Source of the DNA: Mannheimia sp041807705
GTDB taxonomy: Bacteria > Pseudomonadota > Gammaproteobacteria > Enterobacterales > Pasteurellaceae
Direction: 5' to 3'
Length of the DNA stretch: 51,719 bases
Assembly: GCF_041807705.1 (NCBI RefSeq)
Contig: NZ_JBGTYY010000014.1
Location: 1 to 51,719 of the forward strand
Every line of letters begins with the position of its first letter. Position 1 is the first letter of the stretch. This document shows positions 32,530-41,493 of this stretch, piece by piece. The translations under genes and the position numbers were made by a program. Under the pieces are notes generated by a model, which was not told the origin of the DNA, did not search any database, and was given only the letters and a program-made list of their open reading frames with translations.

Positions 32530-33445
32530 CTACTTTTCTCCGAATGTTCACTAAATAATTTTGATCTTTTTGGTAAATTTCGACCGCTTGTTCACGGCTG
32601 ACTTGTTCAAATTGCACCGCCGAACCAAACGGATTTTGGGCAAGTCGTCCGAGATCCGCTTGAATAATGCAGGCAATTTTCGGATAGCCGCCGGTAGTTT
32701 GAGCATCTGCCAACAAGATAATCGGCTGTCCGTCCGGTGGGACTTGCACCGTACCACTTGGAGCAGCATAAGAGAGCATTTCAGGAGGAGCGGTCAATTT
32801 CAACGCTTTTTCTGCAAAACGGTAGCCCATACGGTTGCTGCTGGCTTGCAATTTCCAGCCCTGTTGCCAAAAGCGTTCACGGCTGTCGCTAGTAAAGGCT
32901 TCATACTCGCTGGAAGCGGTTGCCCGAATGCGAGCGGTAAAATCAATCGGCTCAATCGCAAGCATTGAAAGCTCGGTATCACGCAATCCTGTCGGTAAGC
33001 TATCGCCCGCTTTTAACATTCTGCCGTGAAAACCGCCAAATTGGGCTTTTAAATCGGTACTCGCCGAGCCTAGCACTTGTGGCACAAGAAAACCGCCTGC
33101 AACACAAAGGTAGGCATAATTGCCTGTCGCAATCCGTTTTAAGGTTAAGGTTTGGCGGGCTTTGGCGGTATAACGGAAATAGGAAAAAACGGGCATTCCG
33201 TCTAATTCGGCTTCCACCAACGCCCCCGTAAAACAGAACGGCGTGTTGCAATCGAAAGTTAGTGTTAGCCCACCGGCGGTGATTTCGAGAGCAGGGGCAT
33301 TATTTGCATTTTTTAGCAATAAATTGCCCGCTTGTAAGGCAAGGGTGTCCATCGCTCCAGCGTGGCTGATGCCTAAATGACGATAACCATATCGCCCTAA
33401 ATCTTGAATATGGGCAAAGCCCTGTACTTTTTCAACATAAATCAT
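32516..33445 (-). CDS. pxpC: 5-oxoprolinase subunit C (KipA family)
   Basis: PxpC, of the KipA/biotin-dependent carboxyltransferase-like family, has a cyclophilin-like fold. The 309-residue sequence starts MIYVEKVQGFAHIQDLGRYGYRHLGISHAGAMD, typical of the family. LLADAQTTGGYPKIACI lies near 245-261. It overlaps pxpB by 4 bp (ATGA) and pxpA by 14 bp, so all three subunits should be made together. Confidence 0.93.
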   Translation of the reverse strand: MIYVEKVQGFAHIQDLGRYGYRHLGISHAGAMDTLALQAGNLLLKNANNAPALEITAGGLTLTFDCNTPFCFTGALVEAELDGMPVFSYFRYTAKARQTLTLKRIATGNYAYLCVAGGFLVPQVLGSASTDLKAQFGGFHGRMLKAGDSLPTGLRDTELSMLAIEPIDFTARIRATASSEYEAFTSDSRERFWQQGWKLQASSNRMGYRFAEKALKLTAPPEMLSYAAPSGTVQVPPDGQPIILLADAQTTGGYPKIACIIQADLGRLAQNPFGSAVQFEQVSREQAVEIYQKDQNYLVNIRRKVDEAG

Positions 33446-34101
33446 AGGGTGATGCTCTCTGCCACAAATCGCACATTATTGCCGGCTGAAAGGAGCATTG
33501 GCGGATTGTGCTGAATGTTAAATAGAGGTAACTCGGTGCATCCGAGCAGTTGCCAGCCACCGGGCGAAGTAAACGGATAAATCCCCGTTTGGCTACCACC
33601 AATGCCGACTGAACCTGCCGGTACTTTGGTTCTCGGCACATCACGGCGAGGGGTATGAAGATTGGTTGGTAAGCCATTAAGATAAGGGAAACCAGGCTGG
33701 AAGCCGATCATAAATACGGTATAAGTTGGCTCGGTATGGCGACGGATAATTTCTTCCGCCGTCGTATTATGGAATTTTGCCACCTCAAACAGATCTTCGC
33801 CAAACTCGCCACCGTAATGAACTGGAATTTCAATTAAGCGGGGTGTTTGAGCCGATTGAACTTGATAACTTTCCCACAGTTGTTGAATTGTGGAGATCAA
33901 GGCTTTTGAATCTGTGGTTAGAGCATGGAAGACGGTAAAATTATTCATTCCAACTACTACTTCTGTCACATTTTCTAATGTTCTCGCCTGTTCAGCTACC
34001 GCCCAGATTTGTTGTTGTTTAGCAAGTTCGGCAGGCGGAGCAACTAAGCAGAGCAAGCTATGTTCACTGGTATGATGAATGGTTAGCATAACATTGTTCA
34101 T
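33442..34101 (-). CDS. pxpB: 5-oxoprolinase subunit B (KipI family)
   Basis: PxpB (KipI family) forms a complex with PxpC. The 219-residue protein has the conserved IPVHYGGEFGEDL segment (about 132-144). MIGFQPGFPYLNGLP, PRTKVPAGSVGIGGSQTGIYP and TSPGGWQLLGCT follow. It is the first gene of pxpBCA. In Bacillus KipI inhibits the kinase KinA, but the operon here supports the enzyme role. Confidence 0.93.
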   Translation of the reverse strand: MNNVMLTIHHTSEHSLLCLVAPPAELAKQQQIWAVAEQARTLENVTEVVVGMNNFTVFHALTTDSKALISTIQQLWESYQVQSAQTPRLIEIPVHYGGEFGEDLFEVAKFHNTTAEEIIRRHTEPTYTVFMIGFQPGFPYLNGLPTNLHTPRRDVPRTKVPAGSVGIGGSQTGIYPFTSPGGWQLLGCTELPLFNIQHNPPMLLSAGNNVRFVAESITL

Positions 34102-34125
34102 AGATTGTTAAAAAAAGGTAACAAC

Positions 34126-34154
34126 TTTTTACGCCGATAAATGCAGTCTGTCAA
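34126..34154 (-). promoter_or_regulatory. predicted promoter of the pxp operon
   Basis: On the minus strand a perfect TTGACA (34149-34154) is 17 bp from TAAAAA (34126-34131). The start of pxpB follows 24 bp after. The -10 box is weak, which suggests an activator or moderate expression. Confidence 0.4.
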
Positions 34155-34184
34155 TTTTATTTTGTTGAAAATGTGAGATAGCTC

Positions 34185-35006
34185 TTATTTTTCAGAAAGT
34201 TGATCACCTCTTATTCGCCAAAAAGTTGCAAATCTTGGCTTTCCGCTCTCGGTTAAGCCCCGATATTTATAAGTAACGGTTGAACCAATCGGTGGTGGAT
34301 TTTCTCTCTCTTTATCTTTAAAACCGGAACCGATCCGAAATCGCCCTCGCTGATTTTCACAAGTGATCGCCCCTAATTTATCGGCATACTTGCCTTTACC
34401 TTTGTGATGTGCGATAACGGTACACTCTTCATCTAAAACAGGTTTGATTTTCAAAATTTGGGCTGAACGCCCTTGAATATATTCCGCATTGGGATTACGA
34501 ACAACAACGCCCTCCCCACCTTTTGCTAAAATAGCCTGATAAAAAGTATCAAGATGTTCTTTGTTTTGAATAGGAATTTGCTCAATAATCTCAATATGTG
34601 GTGTAGAGTGCTGTGCGAGGTATTGCTTTAATGAATTGAGCCGTTCAAACAGATTGCCTTTTGCATTCGGTACATCAAATACCTGTAATTTGAGTTTATA
34701 CCAGCCCTTTGGATTAGCAGCACGAACGGTGGCAGAAATCTCCTCAAATTTTCCCCGCTCGCTAAACAACTCACCGTCTATCGCAAACGGCGGAAAATCT
34801 TTCACAAAATAGTCCGGTGGATTTAGCGGATAGCCCTGACGACTCATCAGTTGCTTGCCGTCCCAAAATCCCCGCACGCCATCGAGTTTTTCGCTCATTA
34901 CCCAGCCAGACAGATCTTGATCTTTATATTGCCCAAGCAACATCAAATCAGGCGATTTCGCTAAAACAGCAGGGCAGAGCAGTAATAAAAAGAGAAGTGT
35001 TTTCAT
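34185..35006 (-). CDS. ATP-dependent DNA ligase with a signal peptide
   Basis: This 273-residue minimal ATP-dependent DNA ligase has motif I EKLDGVRG, with Lys40 as the adenylation site. Motif III is AIDGELF, motif IV EGVVVRNP and motif V ILKIKP, followed by a C-terminal OB-fold (GSTVTYKYRGLTESGKPRF). The start has GGAGG 5 bp upstream and opens a signal peptide (MKTLLFLLLLCPAVLA), so export to the periplasm is predicted. H. influenzae has a close homologue of the same size that was the first bacterial ATP ligase described. Its role may lie in DNA uptake. Confidence 0.93.
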   Translation of the reverse strand: MKTLLFLLLLCPAVLAKSPDLMLLGQYKDQDLSGWVMSEKLDGVRGFWDGKQLMSRQGYPLNPPDYFVKDFPPFAIDGELFSERGKFEEISATVRAANPKGWYKLKLQVFDVPNAKGNLFERLNSLKQYLAQHSTPHIEIIEQIPIQNKEHLDTFYQAILAKGGEGVVVRNPNAEYIQGRSAQILKIKPVLDEECTVIAHHKGKGKYADKLGAITCENQRGRFRIGSGFKDKERENPPPIGSTVTYKYRGLTESGKPRFATFWRIRGDQLSEK

Positions 35007-35119
35007 AGTGCCTCCAAGAGTTGAAGGCACTATAAAATAAAGAAAGGAAAGCGTCAGAAAAGAAATTCAAATTTTCGATACAGATCGCAAAATTTTCTCA
35101 AAAAAAGACCGCTTGTTGT

Positions 35120-35944
35120 TTAACGAACTGTTTGAATTAAGGCAGAAACGTCTTCGCTAAAGGTTTCTAGTTTCGCCATTTCTTCAATTTGGCTATGCGA
35201 ATATTTCTTCGCATTGTAAACCACAACCATACTCACATCGCCCACCTGTAAGAAATTGGTTTCGCCAAAAGGCGTGTAGCGTGTTGCCCCAATGCTGATG
35301 ATTGCTTTAGTTGGATAATTCGCCTGTTTTAACATTTCAGCTATGTTATTCATCGGGCCTTCATCAGGCTGATTATTCATTCTATCGACAATCCAGTCGA
35401 GTAGTTTTTGATGGAAGTAGCTATATTCTACCGCTGGGCTATCAATACCGTAGCTGTTCAGCTCACCGTTGCGTTTATGGAAACAAGCGATATTATAGTT
35501 ATCTAATCTGCTGCCTTCGTTAAACGTATCAAGCTCTAACAAAGTAGTTGAAAGCCCTTTAGAAGAAGCTCCCCAGTTTTTCTTTTCACAGATTTTATTC
35601 GCATTTGGGCGACGAATAGAGCAGTCATTATAAGCACCAAAATGAGTTGGGGTAAGGGAAACAACCTGATTGCCTTGATAGCCGATTTCACAAATTAAGG
35701 CAACTTCAGGCTCGATTTGCAGATTGTCTGCATCTTCGGGGAAATTAATCGCCGTATTAGAAAGCGGATAGGTGGATAAGAACTGATAATCCCCTAAATT
35801 CTCAGCAGGCACATAAAATGGAAAAATGGCTTTTGGTTGCACAGCTTCAACGGTTTTGACTTTTACAAAATCCGCCGCCTCGCCAGCTTGCTCTAAGTGT
35901 CCGGCAAAATTACCCGCCACACCGAAACCGATAAAATGTTCCAT
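35120..35944 (-). CDS. Conserved protein of unknown function (DUF5718-like)
   Basis: The 274-residue soluble protein starts MEHFIGFGVAGNFAGHLEQAGEA. A central EPEVALICEIGYQGN segment recalls the fumarylacetoacetate hydrolase fold. From memory it matches a family labelled DUF5718 in Pasteurellaceae and Campylobacterota. I see no catalytic motif I can name. The start has GGAGTAGATT upstream. It is downstream of the divergent dmsD promoter region and is separated by 113 bp from the ligase gene. Confidence 0.65.
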   Translation of the reverse strand: MEHFIGFGVAGNFAGHLEQAGEAADFVKVKTVEAVQPKAIFPFYVPAENLGDYQFLSTYPLSNTAINFPEDADNLQIEPEVALICEIGYQGNQVVSLTPTHFGAYNDCSIRRPNANKICEKKNWGASSKGLSTTLLELDTFNEGSRLDNYNIACFHKRNGELNSYGIDSPAVEYSYFHQKLLDWIVDRMNNQPDEGPMNNIAEMLKQANYPTKAIISIGATRYTPFGETNFLQVGDVSMVVVYNAKKYSHSQIEEMAKLETFSEDVSALIQTVR

Positions 35945-36098
35945 AATCTACTCCTTAATTGGTAAAAGTTGGATAAAATTCTACCGCTTGTGGCAAAAAA
36001 TTGCGAATGTTTATTTTGTTTCTTGAGCAAATCTGCTTTATTTTCATCGCTTAATAAACTAAGATTTTGGCAAAATGCTGTATTTAAAAGGAGTGATA

Positions 36099-36695
36099 AT
36101 GAACGATAGCCAAATTCAACTTGCACGTATTCTGGGTTCGCTGTTTTTCTATGCCCCGAGCGTGCCGCAAAACCAGCCGTTGGTGGCGTTATTTCAAACT
36201 GATGAGTGGCTGGCAGATTGCGATTTTCTCAGTGAGAGCAAGCGGTCGGAAATTCAGCAAAATCTGCAAAAAATCTCGGATGAACAGCTTGAAGCAGATT
36301 ATCAAGCTCTGTTTATCGGGCCGAATGCTCTACCGGCTCCGCCGTGGGGATCAGTCTATCTGGATAAAGAGAGCGTGGTGTTTGGCGAAAGTTTGCTGAC
36401 ATTGCGGAAGTTTTTGCAGAGTAACGGTATTCAATTTTCGCTCAACCAAAATGAGCCGGAAGATCATATCGGTTTGATGTTGATGCTGACCGCTTATCTG
36501 GCGGAAGAAAACCCTGAACTGCTCAAGCCGTTTTTAGCCGAGCATTTTCTGACTTGGGCGTACCGTTTTTTTGAATTATTTAATGCTGAAAATGTGCCTT
36601 TTTATCAAGGGTTGGGGCGGTTAGCCGAAGCCCTGTTAAACGATTTGCAAAAAAGCTTGCAAATTCAACCGCTTGCATTGCAGCTCTACCGTTAG
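36099..36695 (+). CDS. dmsD: DmsD/TorD-family Tat proofreading chaperone
   Basis: This chaperone binds the twin-arginine leader of DmsA and helps load the cofactor before export. I chose ATG 36099 because AAGGAG lies 8 bp upstream. The 198-residue helical protein has the TorD/DmsD features ALFIGPNALPAPPWGSVYLD (about 71-90) and EPEDHIGLMLML (about 124-135). It is first in a five-gene cluster with napF-like and dmsABC genes. Two uptake-signal cores lie inside the coding region. Confidence 0.88.
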   Translation: MNDSQIQLARILGSLFFYAPSVPQNQPLVALFQTDEWLADCDFLSESKRSEIQQNLQKISDEQLEADYQALFIGPNALPAPPWGSVYLDKESVVFGESLLTLRKFLQSNGIQFSLNQNEPEDHIGLMLMLTAYLAEENPELLKPFLAEHFLTWAYRFFELFNAENVPFYQGLGRLAEALLNDLQKSLQIQPLALQLYR

Positions 36696-36703
36696 GCATC
36701 GCA

Positions 36704-37252
36704 ATGGCAAAAGACGAACGCTATTACGCTGCCTATTTGGAGCATAACCGCATTTCACGGCGGGGACTGTTCCGTGCCTTAATTGGAGGTGGGCAGAAAG
36801 CTCAAGCGGAAAGTACAGGGGAATGGCTAAAACGCCAAGCCGCCCGACCGCCGTTTGCGGTAGCAGAACCGCTGTTTCTGAAAAACTGCAACGGTTGTGG
36901 CGAATGCGTCAAAGCCTGCCCTTACGGTTTGATTATATTGAAAGAGGGCAAAGCGACCCTTGAAATTGATTTTTCCGCTTGCGATCTCTGTGGCAACTGT
37001 GCCACTGCTTGTCCGAATGGGGCATTGGCAAGTAATACCCAGCCCGATACGGGACTACGCCCAACCTTTGATTTCTCCTGCCTCCGCCAGAACAATCAAG
37101 CCTGCTTTTTTTGTGAGACCGCCTGTCGAGAGCAGGCGATCTCCTTCGACCTCACCACCCGCAAAATGCAGCTCAACAGCGACAAATGCAACGGCTGCGG
37201 CGAGTGTAAAACCGCTTGCCCGCAGCATTATGTGAGTTTACAGGTGGGGTGA
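36704..37252 (+). CDS. NapF-like ferredoxin
   Basis: The 182-residue cytoplasmic iron-sulphur protein resembles NapF, which helps assemble molybdenum reductases. Three full 4Fe-4S motifs are visible: CNGCGECVKACP, CDLCGNCATACP and CNGCGECKTACP. A fourth partial one (CFFCETACRE) lies between. An ISRRGLFRAL segment near residues 17-26 looks like a twin-arginine motif, as in NapF. It starts 8 bp after dmsD. In H. influenzae, as I recall, a similar pair lies after dmsABC rather than before it. Confidence 0.85.
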   Translation: MAKDERYYAAYLEHNRISRRGLFRALIGGGQKAQAESTGEWLKRQAARPPFAVAEPLFLKNCNGCGECVKACPYGLIILKEGKATLEIDFSACDLCGNCATACPNGALASNTQPDTGLRPTFDFSCLRQNNQACFFCETACREQAISFDLTTRKMQLNSDKCNGCGECKTACPQHYVSLQVG

Positions 37253-37357
37253 ATGCCCCCTTTCCTTTTGTAAAATTTTGAGCAAATTTGACCGCTTGTT
37301 TTCTATTCTGCGAAATAGTCCAAACCTCTTGCGGTTTAGTCCAACTTTTTCTCAAAC

Positions 37358-37399
37358 TTGACGAAAGTCAATAATTTGCCAGCCACTGCCCGTTATAGT
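37358..37399 (+). promoter_or_regulatory. dmsA promoter with an FNR site
   Basis: TTGAC-GAAA-GTCAA (37358-37371) is a perfect inverted repeat. It matches the FNR consensus TTGAT-N4-ATCAA at 8 of 10 half-site positions. A -10 box TATAGT lies at 37394-37399. With a start near 37406, the FNR site centres at about -41.5, the standard class II activation position. Confidence 0.75.
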
Positions 37400-37430
37400 T
37401 ACCCCAAGTCGATTTTTTGTGGGGGGAACT

Positions 37431-39869
37431 ATGAAACATCAATTTGAAACGCCACTGAATGTGGAGAGACGACAATTTTTAAAAGGCACGGCAGCAGTGG
37501 GCGGTATGGCACTGGCGGCTAATACGGTGCAAATTCCAATAGCGAAAGCAGACACCAAGCTTGAAATCAGCAAACCAAGCGAAGAAAAACTGGTATGGAG
37601 TGCTTGTACAGTGAACTGCCACAGCCGTTGTCCGCTGAGAATGCACGTAGTTGATGGCGTGATTAAATATGTGGAAACCGATAATCTTGGGGCGGATATT
37701 TATGACGATTTCCACCAAGTGCGAGCCTGTGCAAGGGGACGGTCGATGCGTCGTCGGGTTTATAATCCTGATCGTTTGAAATATCCGATGAAACGCGTTG
37801 GTAAGCGTGGTGAGGGGAAATTTAAACGCATTTCGTGGGACGAAGCCTTTGAAGAAATTGCCTCTAACTTAAAACGCATTATCGCTCAATATGGTAATGA
37901 AGCATTATATCTGCCGTTTGCCACCGGCACACTTGGGGCAACAGTTGCCGCTTCCTATCCGCCTCCACGCAGCATTTCCAGCCGCTTTATGAACAGTATC
38001 GGCGGTTGCTTGGGGCATCACGGTACTTATAGTTATTCACAGATTTTTGAGGCGATTCCGTTTATGTACGGCAGTAATGCCGGCAACAGCCCAACCGATA
38101 TTGAAAATTCCAAATTAGTGGTCTATTTCGGCAATAACCCTGCTGAAACCCGTATGAGTGGCGGTGGGGTAACTTATCTTTATCAACAAGCCCAAGAACG
38201 CTCTCAGGCTAAAACCATTATGATTGACCCTCGCTATAACGACACCATTGCAGGGCGAGGGGAGTGGATTCCGATTCGCCCGGGAACCGATGCTGCGTTG
38301 GTGGAAGGTATGGCATATGTGATGATTACCGAGAACTTGGTCGATCAGGCATTTTTAGATACTTACTGTATCGGCTATGACGAGAAAACTTTGCCGGCTT
38401 CAGCCAAACCGAACGGACACTATAAAGCCTATATTTTGGGTGAGGGCGACGATAAAACGCCAAAAACCCCTGAATGGGCGGAGAAAATCACGGCGATTCC
38501 AAAAGCAAAAATTATTGAGCTGGCACGTGAAATTGCTACCACAAAACCGGCGTATATCTGTCAAGGTTGGGGACCACAACGCCACGCTAACGGTGAGCAG
38601 GCTTCTCGTGCGATTGCAATGCTTGCCTGTTTAACCGGCAATGTGGGCATTAGCGGCGGTAACAGTGGTTCTCGTGAAGGTTTCTATACGATGCCGTTTG
38701 TGCGTATGCCGGTGGGTAAAAACCCGATTGAGGCGAAAATCCCGATCTTTATGTGGACGGATGCGGTAACGCGTGGTTCAGAGATGACAGCTCTAACCGA
38801 TGGCTTGAAAGGGGCGGAAAAACTCAATCAAAATATCAAATTTATTATGAACTACGCAGGTAACTGCATTATCAATCAGCATTCCGACATCAACCGCACC
38901 CACGAGATTTTGCAGGACGAAACCAAGTTGGAAATGTTGGTGGTGATCGATAACCATATGACTTCTACCGCCAAATATGCGGATATTCTGTTGCCGGATT
39001 GCACCACTTCCGAACAGGCGGATTTCTGTATGGACGGCTCGGCAGGCAATATGGGCTATGTGATTTTTGCCGATAAAGCGATTGAGCCACAGTTTGAATG
39101 TAAGCCGATTTATGAAATCTATGCCGGCATTGCCGAGAAAATGGGGGTAAAAGAGGCGTTCACCGAAGGCAGAACCCAAGAAGAGTGGTTGCGTCATCTC
39201 TATACTCAAACCCAAGAGAAAAATCCGTTCTTCAAAGATATCAGCTTTGAACAGTTCCGTGAGCAGGGCATTATCAAACAGAAAGATCCGAACGGGCATA
39301 TGGTGGCGTTCAAAAAATTCCGCCAAGATCCGATTGCAAATCCGCTCACCACCCCATCGGGCAAAATTGAGATCTACTCCGAGCGCTTGGCGAAAATTGC
39401 CGACACTTGGACACTGCCGGAGGGCGATGTGATTAGCCCATTGCCGATTTACACCCGCCAATTTGAGGGCTGGGACGATCCGAAACGGGAGCAATTTCCG
39501 CTGCAATTAGTCGGTTTCCACTATAAATCTCGGGTGCATTCCACCTACGGCAATGTTGATGTGTTGCAACAAGCCTCTTTGCAATCGGTCTGGATCAACC
39601 CGATTGATGCGGAAAAACGGGGGATAAAACACGGCGATACGGTGCGGATTTTCAACGATCGGGGCGAAACCCGTGTGATGGCAAATGTCACGCCACGCAT
39701 TATGCCGGGCGTTACCGCAATGGGCGAAGGGGCGTGGTATATGCCGGACGGTAATCGGGTCGATCACAACGGTAGCTTTAATGTGCTGACTACACAGCGA
39801 CCATCGCCATTGTCAAAAGGCAATCCGCAGCACACCAACTTGGTGCAAATTGAACGAGTACAAGGCTAG
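37431..39869 (+). CDS. dmsA: Anaerobic DMSO reductase, molybdopterin subunit DmsA
   Basis: DmsA is the catalytic subunit of DMSO reductase, a bis-MGD enzyme facing the periplasm. The ATG at 37431, after GGGGGAACT, is preferred to one four codons earlier. The Tat leader has ERRQFLKG at residues 12-19. The mature part opens with the 4Fe-4S segment (CTVNCHSRCPL then VRACARG), followed by molybdopterin oxidoreductase and dinucleotide-binding domains. The length of 812 fits. It follows napF with 178 bp containing an FNR-type promoter, and dmsB starts 8 bp later. Confidence 0.96.
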   Translation: MKHQFETPLNVERRQFLKGTAAVGGMALAANTVQIPIAKADTKLEISKPSEEKLVWSACTVNCHSRCPLRMHVVDGVIKYVETDNLGADIYDDFHQVRACARGRSMRRRVYNPDRLKYPMKRVGKRGEGKFKRISWDEAFEEIASNLKRIIAQYGNEALYLPFATGTLGATVAASYPPPRSISSRFMNSIGGCLGHHGTYSYSQIFEAIPFMYGSNAGNSPTDIENSKLVVYFGNNPAETRMSGGGVTYLYQQAQERSQAKTIMIDPRYNDTIAGRGEWIPIRPGTDAALVEGMAYVMITENLVDQAFLDTYCIGYDEKTLPASAKPNGHYKAYILGEGDDKTPKTPEWAEKITAIPKAKIIELAREIATTKPAYICQGWGPQRHANGEQASRAIAMLACLTGNVGISGGNSGSREGFYTMPFVRMPVGKNPIEAKIPIFMWTDAVTRGSEMTALTDGLKGAEKLNQNIKFIMNYAGNCIINQHSDINRTHEILQDETKLEMLVVIDNHMTSTAKYADILLPDCTTSEQADFCMDGSAGNMGYVIFADKAIEPQFECKPIYEIYAGIAEKMGVKEAFTEGRTQEEWLRHLYTQTQEKNPFFKDISFEQFREQGIIKQKDPNGHMVAFKKFRQDPIANPLTTPSGKIEIYSERLAKIADTWTLPEGDVISPLPIYTRQFEGWDDPKREQFPLQLVGFHYKSRVHSTYGNVDVLQQASLQSVWINPIDAEKRGIKHGDTVRIFNDRGETRVMANVTPRIMPGVTAMGEGAWYMPDGNRVDHNGSFNVLTTQRPSPLSKGNPQHTNLVQIERVQG

Positions 39870-39877
39870 GGGGAAAT

Positions 39878-40498
39878 ATGAGTAAAAAACAGTATGGCTT
39901 TTATATTGATTCACAACGTTGCACAGGCTGTAAAACCTGTGAATTAGCCTGTAAAGATTACAAAGATTTAACCCCTGATGTCAGTTTCCGCCGTATCTAC
40001 GAATACTGCGGCGGCGGTTGGAAGCAAGAGGGCGAAGCGTGGACACAAGATGTCTTCTCTTACTATCTGTCGATTTCCTGCAATCACTGCGAAAACCCCG
40101 CCTGTGCTAATGTTTGCCCAAGTGGAGCAATGCACAAACGGGAAGACGGCTTTGTGGTCGTCAATCAAGATGTCTGCATCGGTTGCCAATACTGCTCGAT
40201 GGCGTGTCCGTATGGAGCCCCACAATTTAACCAACGCACAGGGCGAATGACCAAATGTGATGGCTGTTTTGAGCGGGTGGAGCAGGGCTTAAAGCCGATG
40301 TGTGTAGAATCTTGCCCACTGCGTGCATTGGATTTATTGCCGATGGACGAACTGCGGGCAAAATATGGCGAAATCAAAGATGTCGCCCCACTGCCGCCAT
40401 CGCACTACACTAACCCAAATATCGCACTACGCCTAAACAACAACGCTAAACCGACCGACTTTGACGGCGGTTTCTTAGCCAACCCGAAGGAGGTTTAA
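39878..40498 (+). CDS. dmsB: DMSO reductase iron-sulphur subunit DmsB
   Basis: DmsB passes electrons from DmsC to DmsA through four 4Fe-4S clusters. The 206-residue protein has the four Cys groups: CTGCKTCELACKD (about 14-26), CNHCENPACANVCP, CIGCQYCSMACP and CDGCFERVEQGLKPMCVESCP. Size and order match E. coli DmsB. It is translationally close to dmsC, whose start lies 1 bp past this stop. Confidence 0.96.
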   Translation: MSKKQYGFYIDSQRCTGCKTCELACKDYKDLTPDVSFRRIYEYCGGGWKQEGEAWTQDVFSYYLSISCNHCENPACANVCPSGAMHKREDGFVVVNQDVCIGCQYCSMACPYGAPQFNQRTGRMTKCDGCFERVEQGLKPMCVESCPLRALDLLPMDELRAKYGEIKDVAPLPPSHYTNPNIALRLNNNAKPTDFDGGFLANPKEV

Positions 40499-40499
40499 A

Positions 40500-41420
40500 A
40501 TGGGAGCAGGATTACACGAATTACCGTTGGTCTTCTTTACCGTCTTTGCTCAGGCGGTGGTTGGGGCGTTTATCGGGCTAAGTTTGATTTTAACCACCTC
40601 ACAGGGTAAAACAGCGGAAAACCGCTTACACTATGTAATGGTGATTTTATGGGGCTTAATGGCATTAGGCTTTATTGCCTCCACCACCCACTTAGGCTCA
40701 CCGGAACGGGCATTTAATGCGTTAAATCGAGTGGGAGCGTCAGATCTTAGCAATGAGATTTTCACCGGTTCCACTTTCTTCGCCTTAGGCGGAGCATATT
40801 GGGCGTTGGCTACCGCCGCCTTTTTGCAAAAAGATGGCGTACAGTTACCGCTTGTTAGCCCTTTGGCAAGCCTTATCGCCCCGATTACCAACAAGCTCCC
40901 GAAAGGCTGGGCGACTTTGGGCAGAATAATCGTGGCAATCAGTGGGATCGTGTTTGTCGGTGCGATGGCAAAACTCTATTTGATCCCGACCGTGCCGACT
41001 TGGAACACCATTTTCACCCCGCTCAATTTCAGCTTAACGGCGTTATTGGCAGGCTCGGCTTTAACCGTGCTGTTGCTCCAACTGGCAAAAGTACAAACAG
41101 GACAAAATTTATTTACCAAATTAACTGGCTTATTTGCGGTGGTGGCATTGATTGTGGCGTTCTTCCACTATCAACAGCTTGCTCAAACCAAAAATGCGAT
41201 TTTTAACGCCTTAGATTTAGTGCCAAGCTATGCTGCCTACACCGTTCTGCGTTTCGGCTTGATTGCGGTTGGCGTGATAGCGTTGTTGATTAGCCTGAAA
41301 AAACAGGGCGTATGGTTCAATGGCTTAGGCTTTGTGCTAATTATTGCAGGGGAATTGATTGCCAGAACCCTGTTTTACGGCACACATATGACCGTAGGCT
41401 TAAAGGCTCTCGGCGGCTGA
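40500..41420 (+). CDS. dmsC: DMSO reductase membrane anchor DmsC
   Basis: DmsC is the integral membrane subunit that oxidises menaquinol and anchors DmsAB. The 306-residue protein has eight predicted helices and starts GAGLHELPLVFFTVFAQAVVGAF, as in the family. AAGGAGG lies 8 bp upstream. It ends the cluster and is followed by an uptake-signal core and a hairpin. Confidence 0.93.
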   Translation: MGAGLHELPLVFFTVFAQAVVGAFIGLSLILTTSQGKTAENRLHYVMVILWGLMALGFIASTTHLGSPERAFNALNRVGASDLSNEIFTGSTFFALGGAYWALATAAFLQKDGVQLPLVSPLASLIAPITNKLPKGWATLGRIIVAISGIVFVGAMAKLYLIPTVPTWNTIFTPLNFSLTALLAGSALTVLLLQLAKVQTGQNLFTKLTGLFAVVALIVAFFHYQQLAQTKNAIFNALDLVPSYAAYTVLRFGLIAVGVIALLISLKKQGVWFNGLGFVLIIAGELIARTLFYGTHMTVGLKALGG

Positions 41421-41455
41421 CAAGCGGTTGAATTTTAGGGAAAATTTGCAAGATA

Positions 41456-41493
41456 AATGCTGTTTGTGAAAAACGAACAGCATTTATTTATAA
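41456..41493 (+). terminator. terminator after dmsC
   Basis: AAATGCTGTT and AACAGCATTT form a perfect 10-bp stem with an 11-nt loop, followed by ATTTATAAG. The T-run is interrupted, so efficiency may be moderate. Confidence 0.7.

Noticed and set aside
32561..32968. 135-codon plus-strand frame inside pxpC
   Set aside because: It lies antisense to a well-supported gene and shows no independent coding signs.
36001..36098. Possible FNR site before dmsD (TTGAGCAAATC)
   Set aside because: The half-sites are 3 bp apart rather than 4 and match poorly; no good -10 box is positioned for it.
38793..39506. 237-codon minus-strand frame inside dmsA
   Set aside because: It is fully contained within dmsA in the antisense direction and has no initiation signal or known family.
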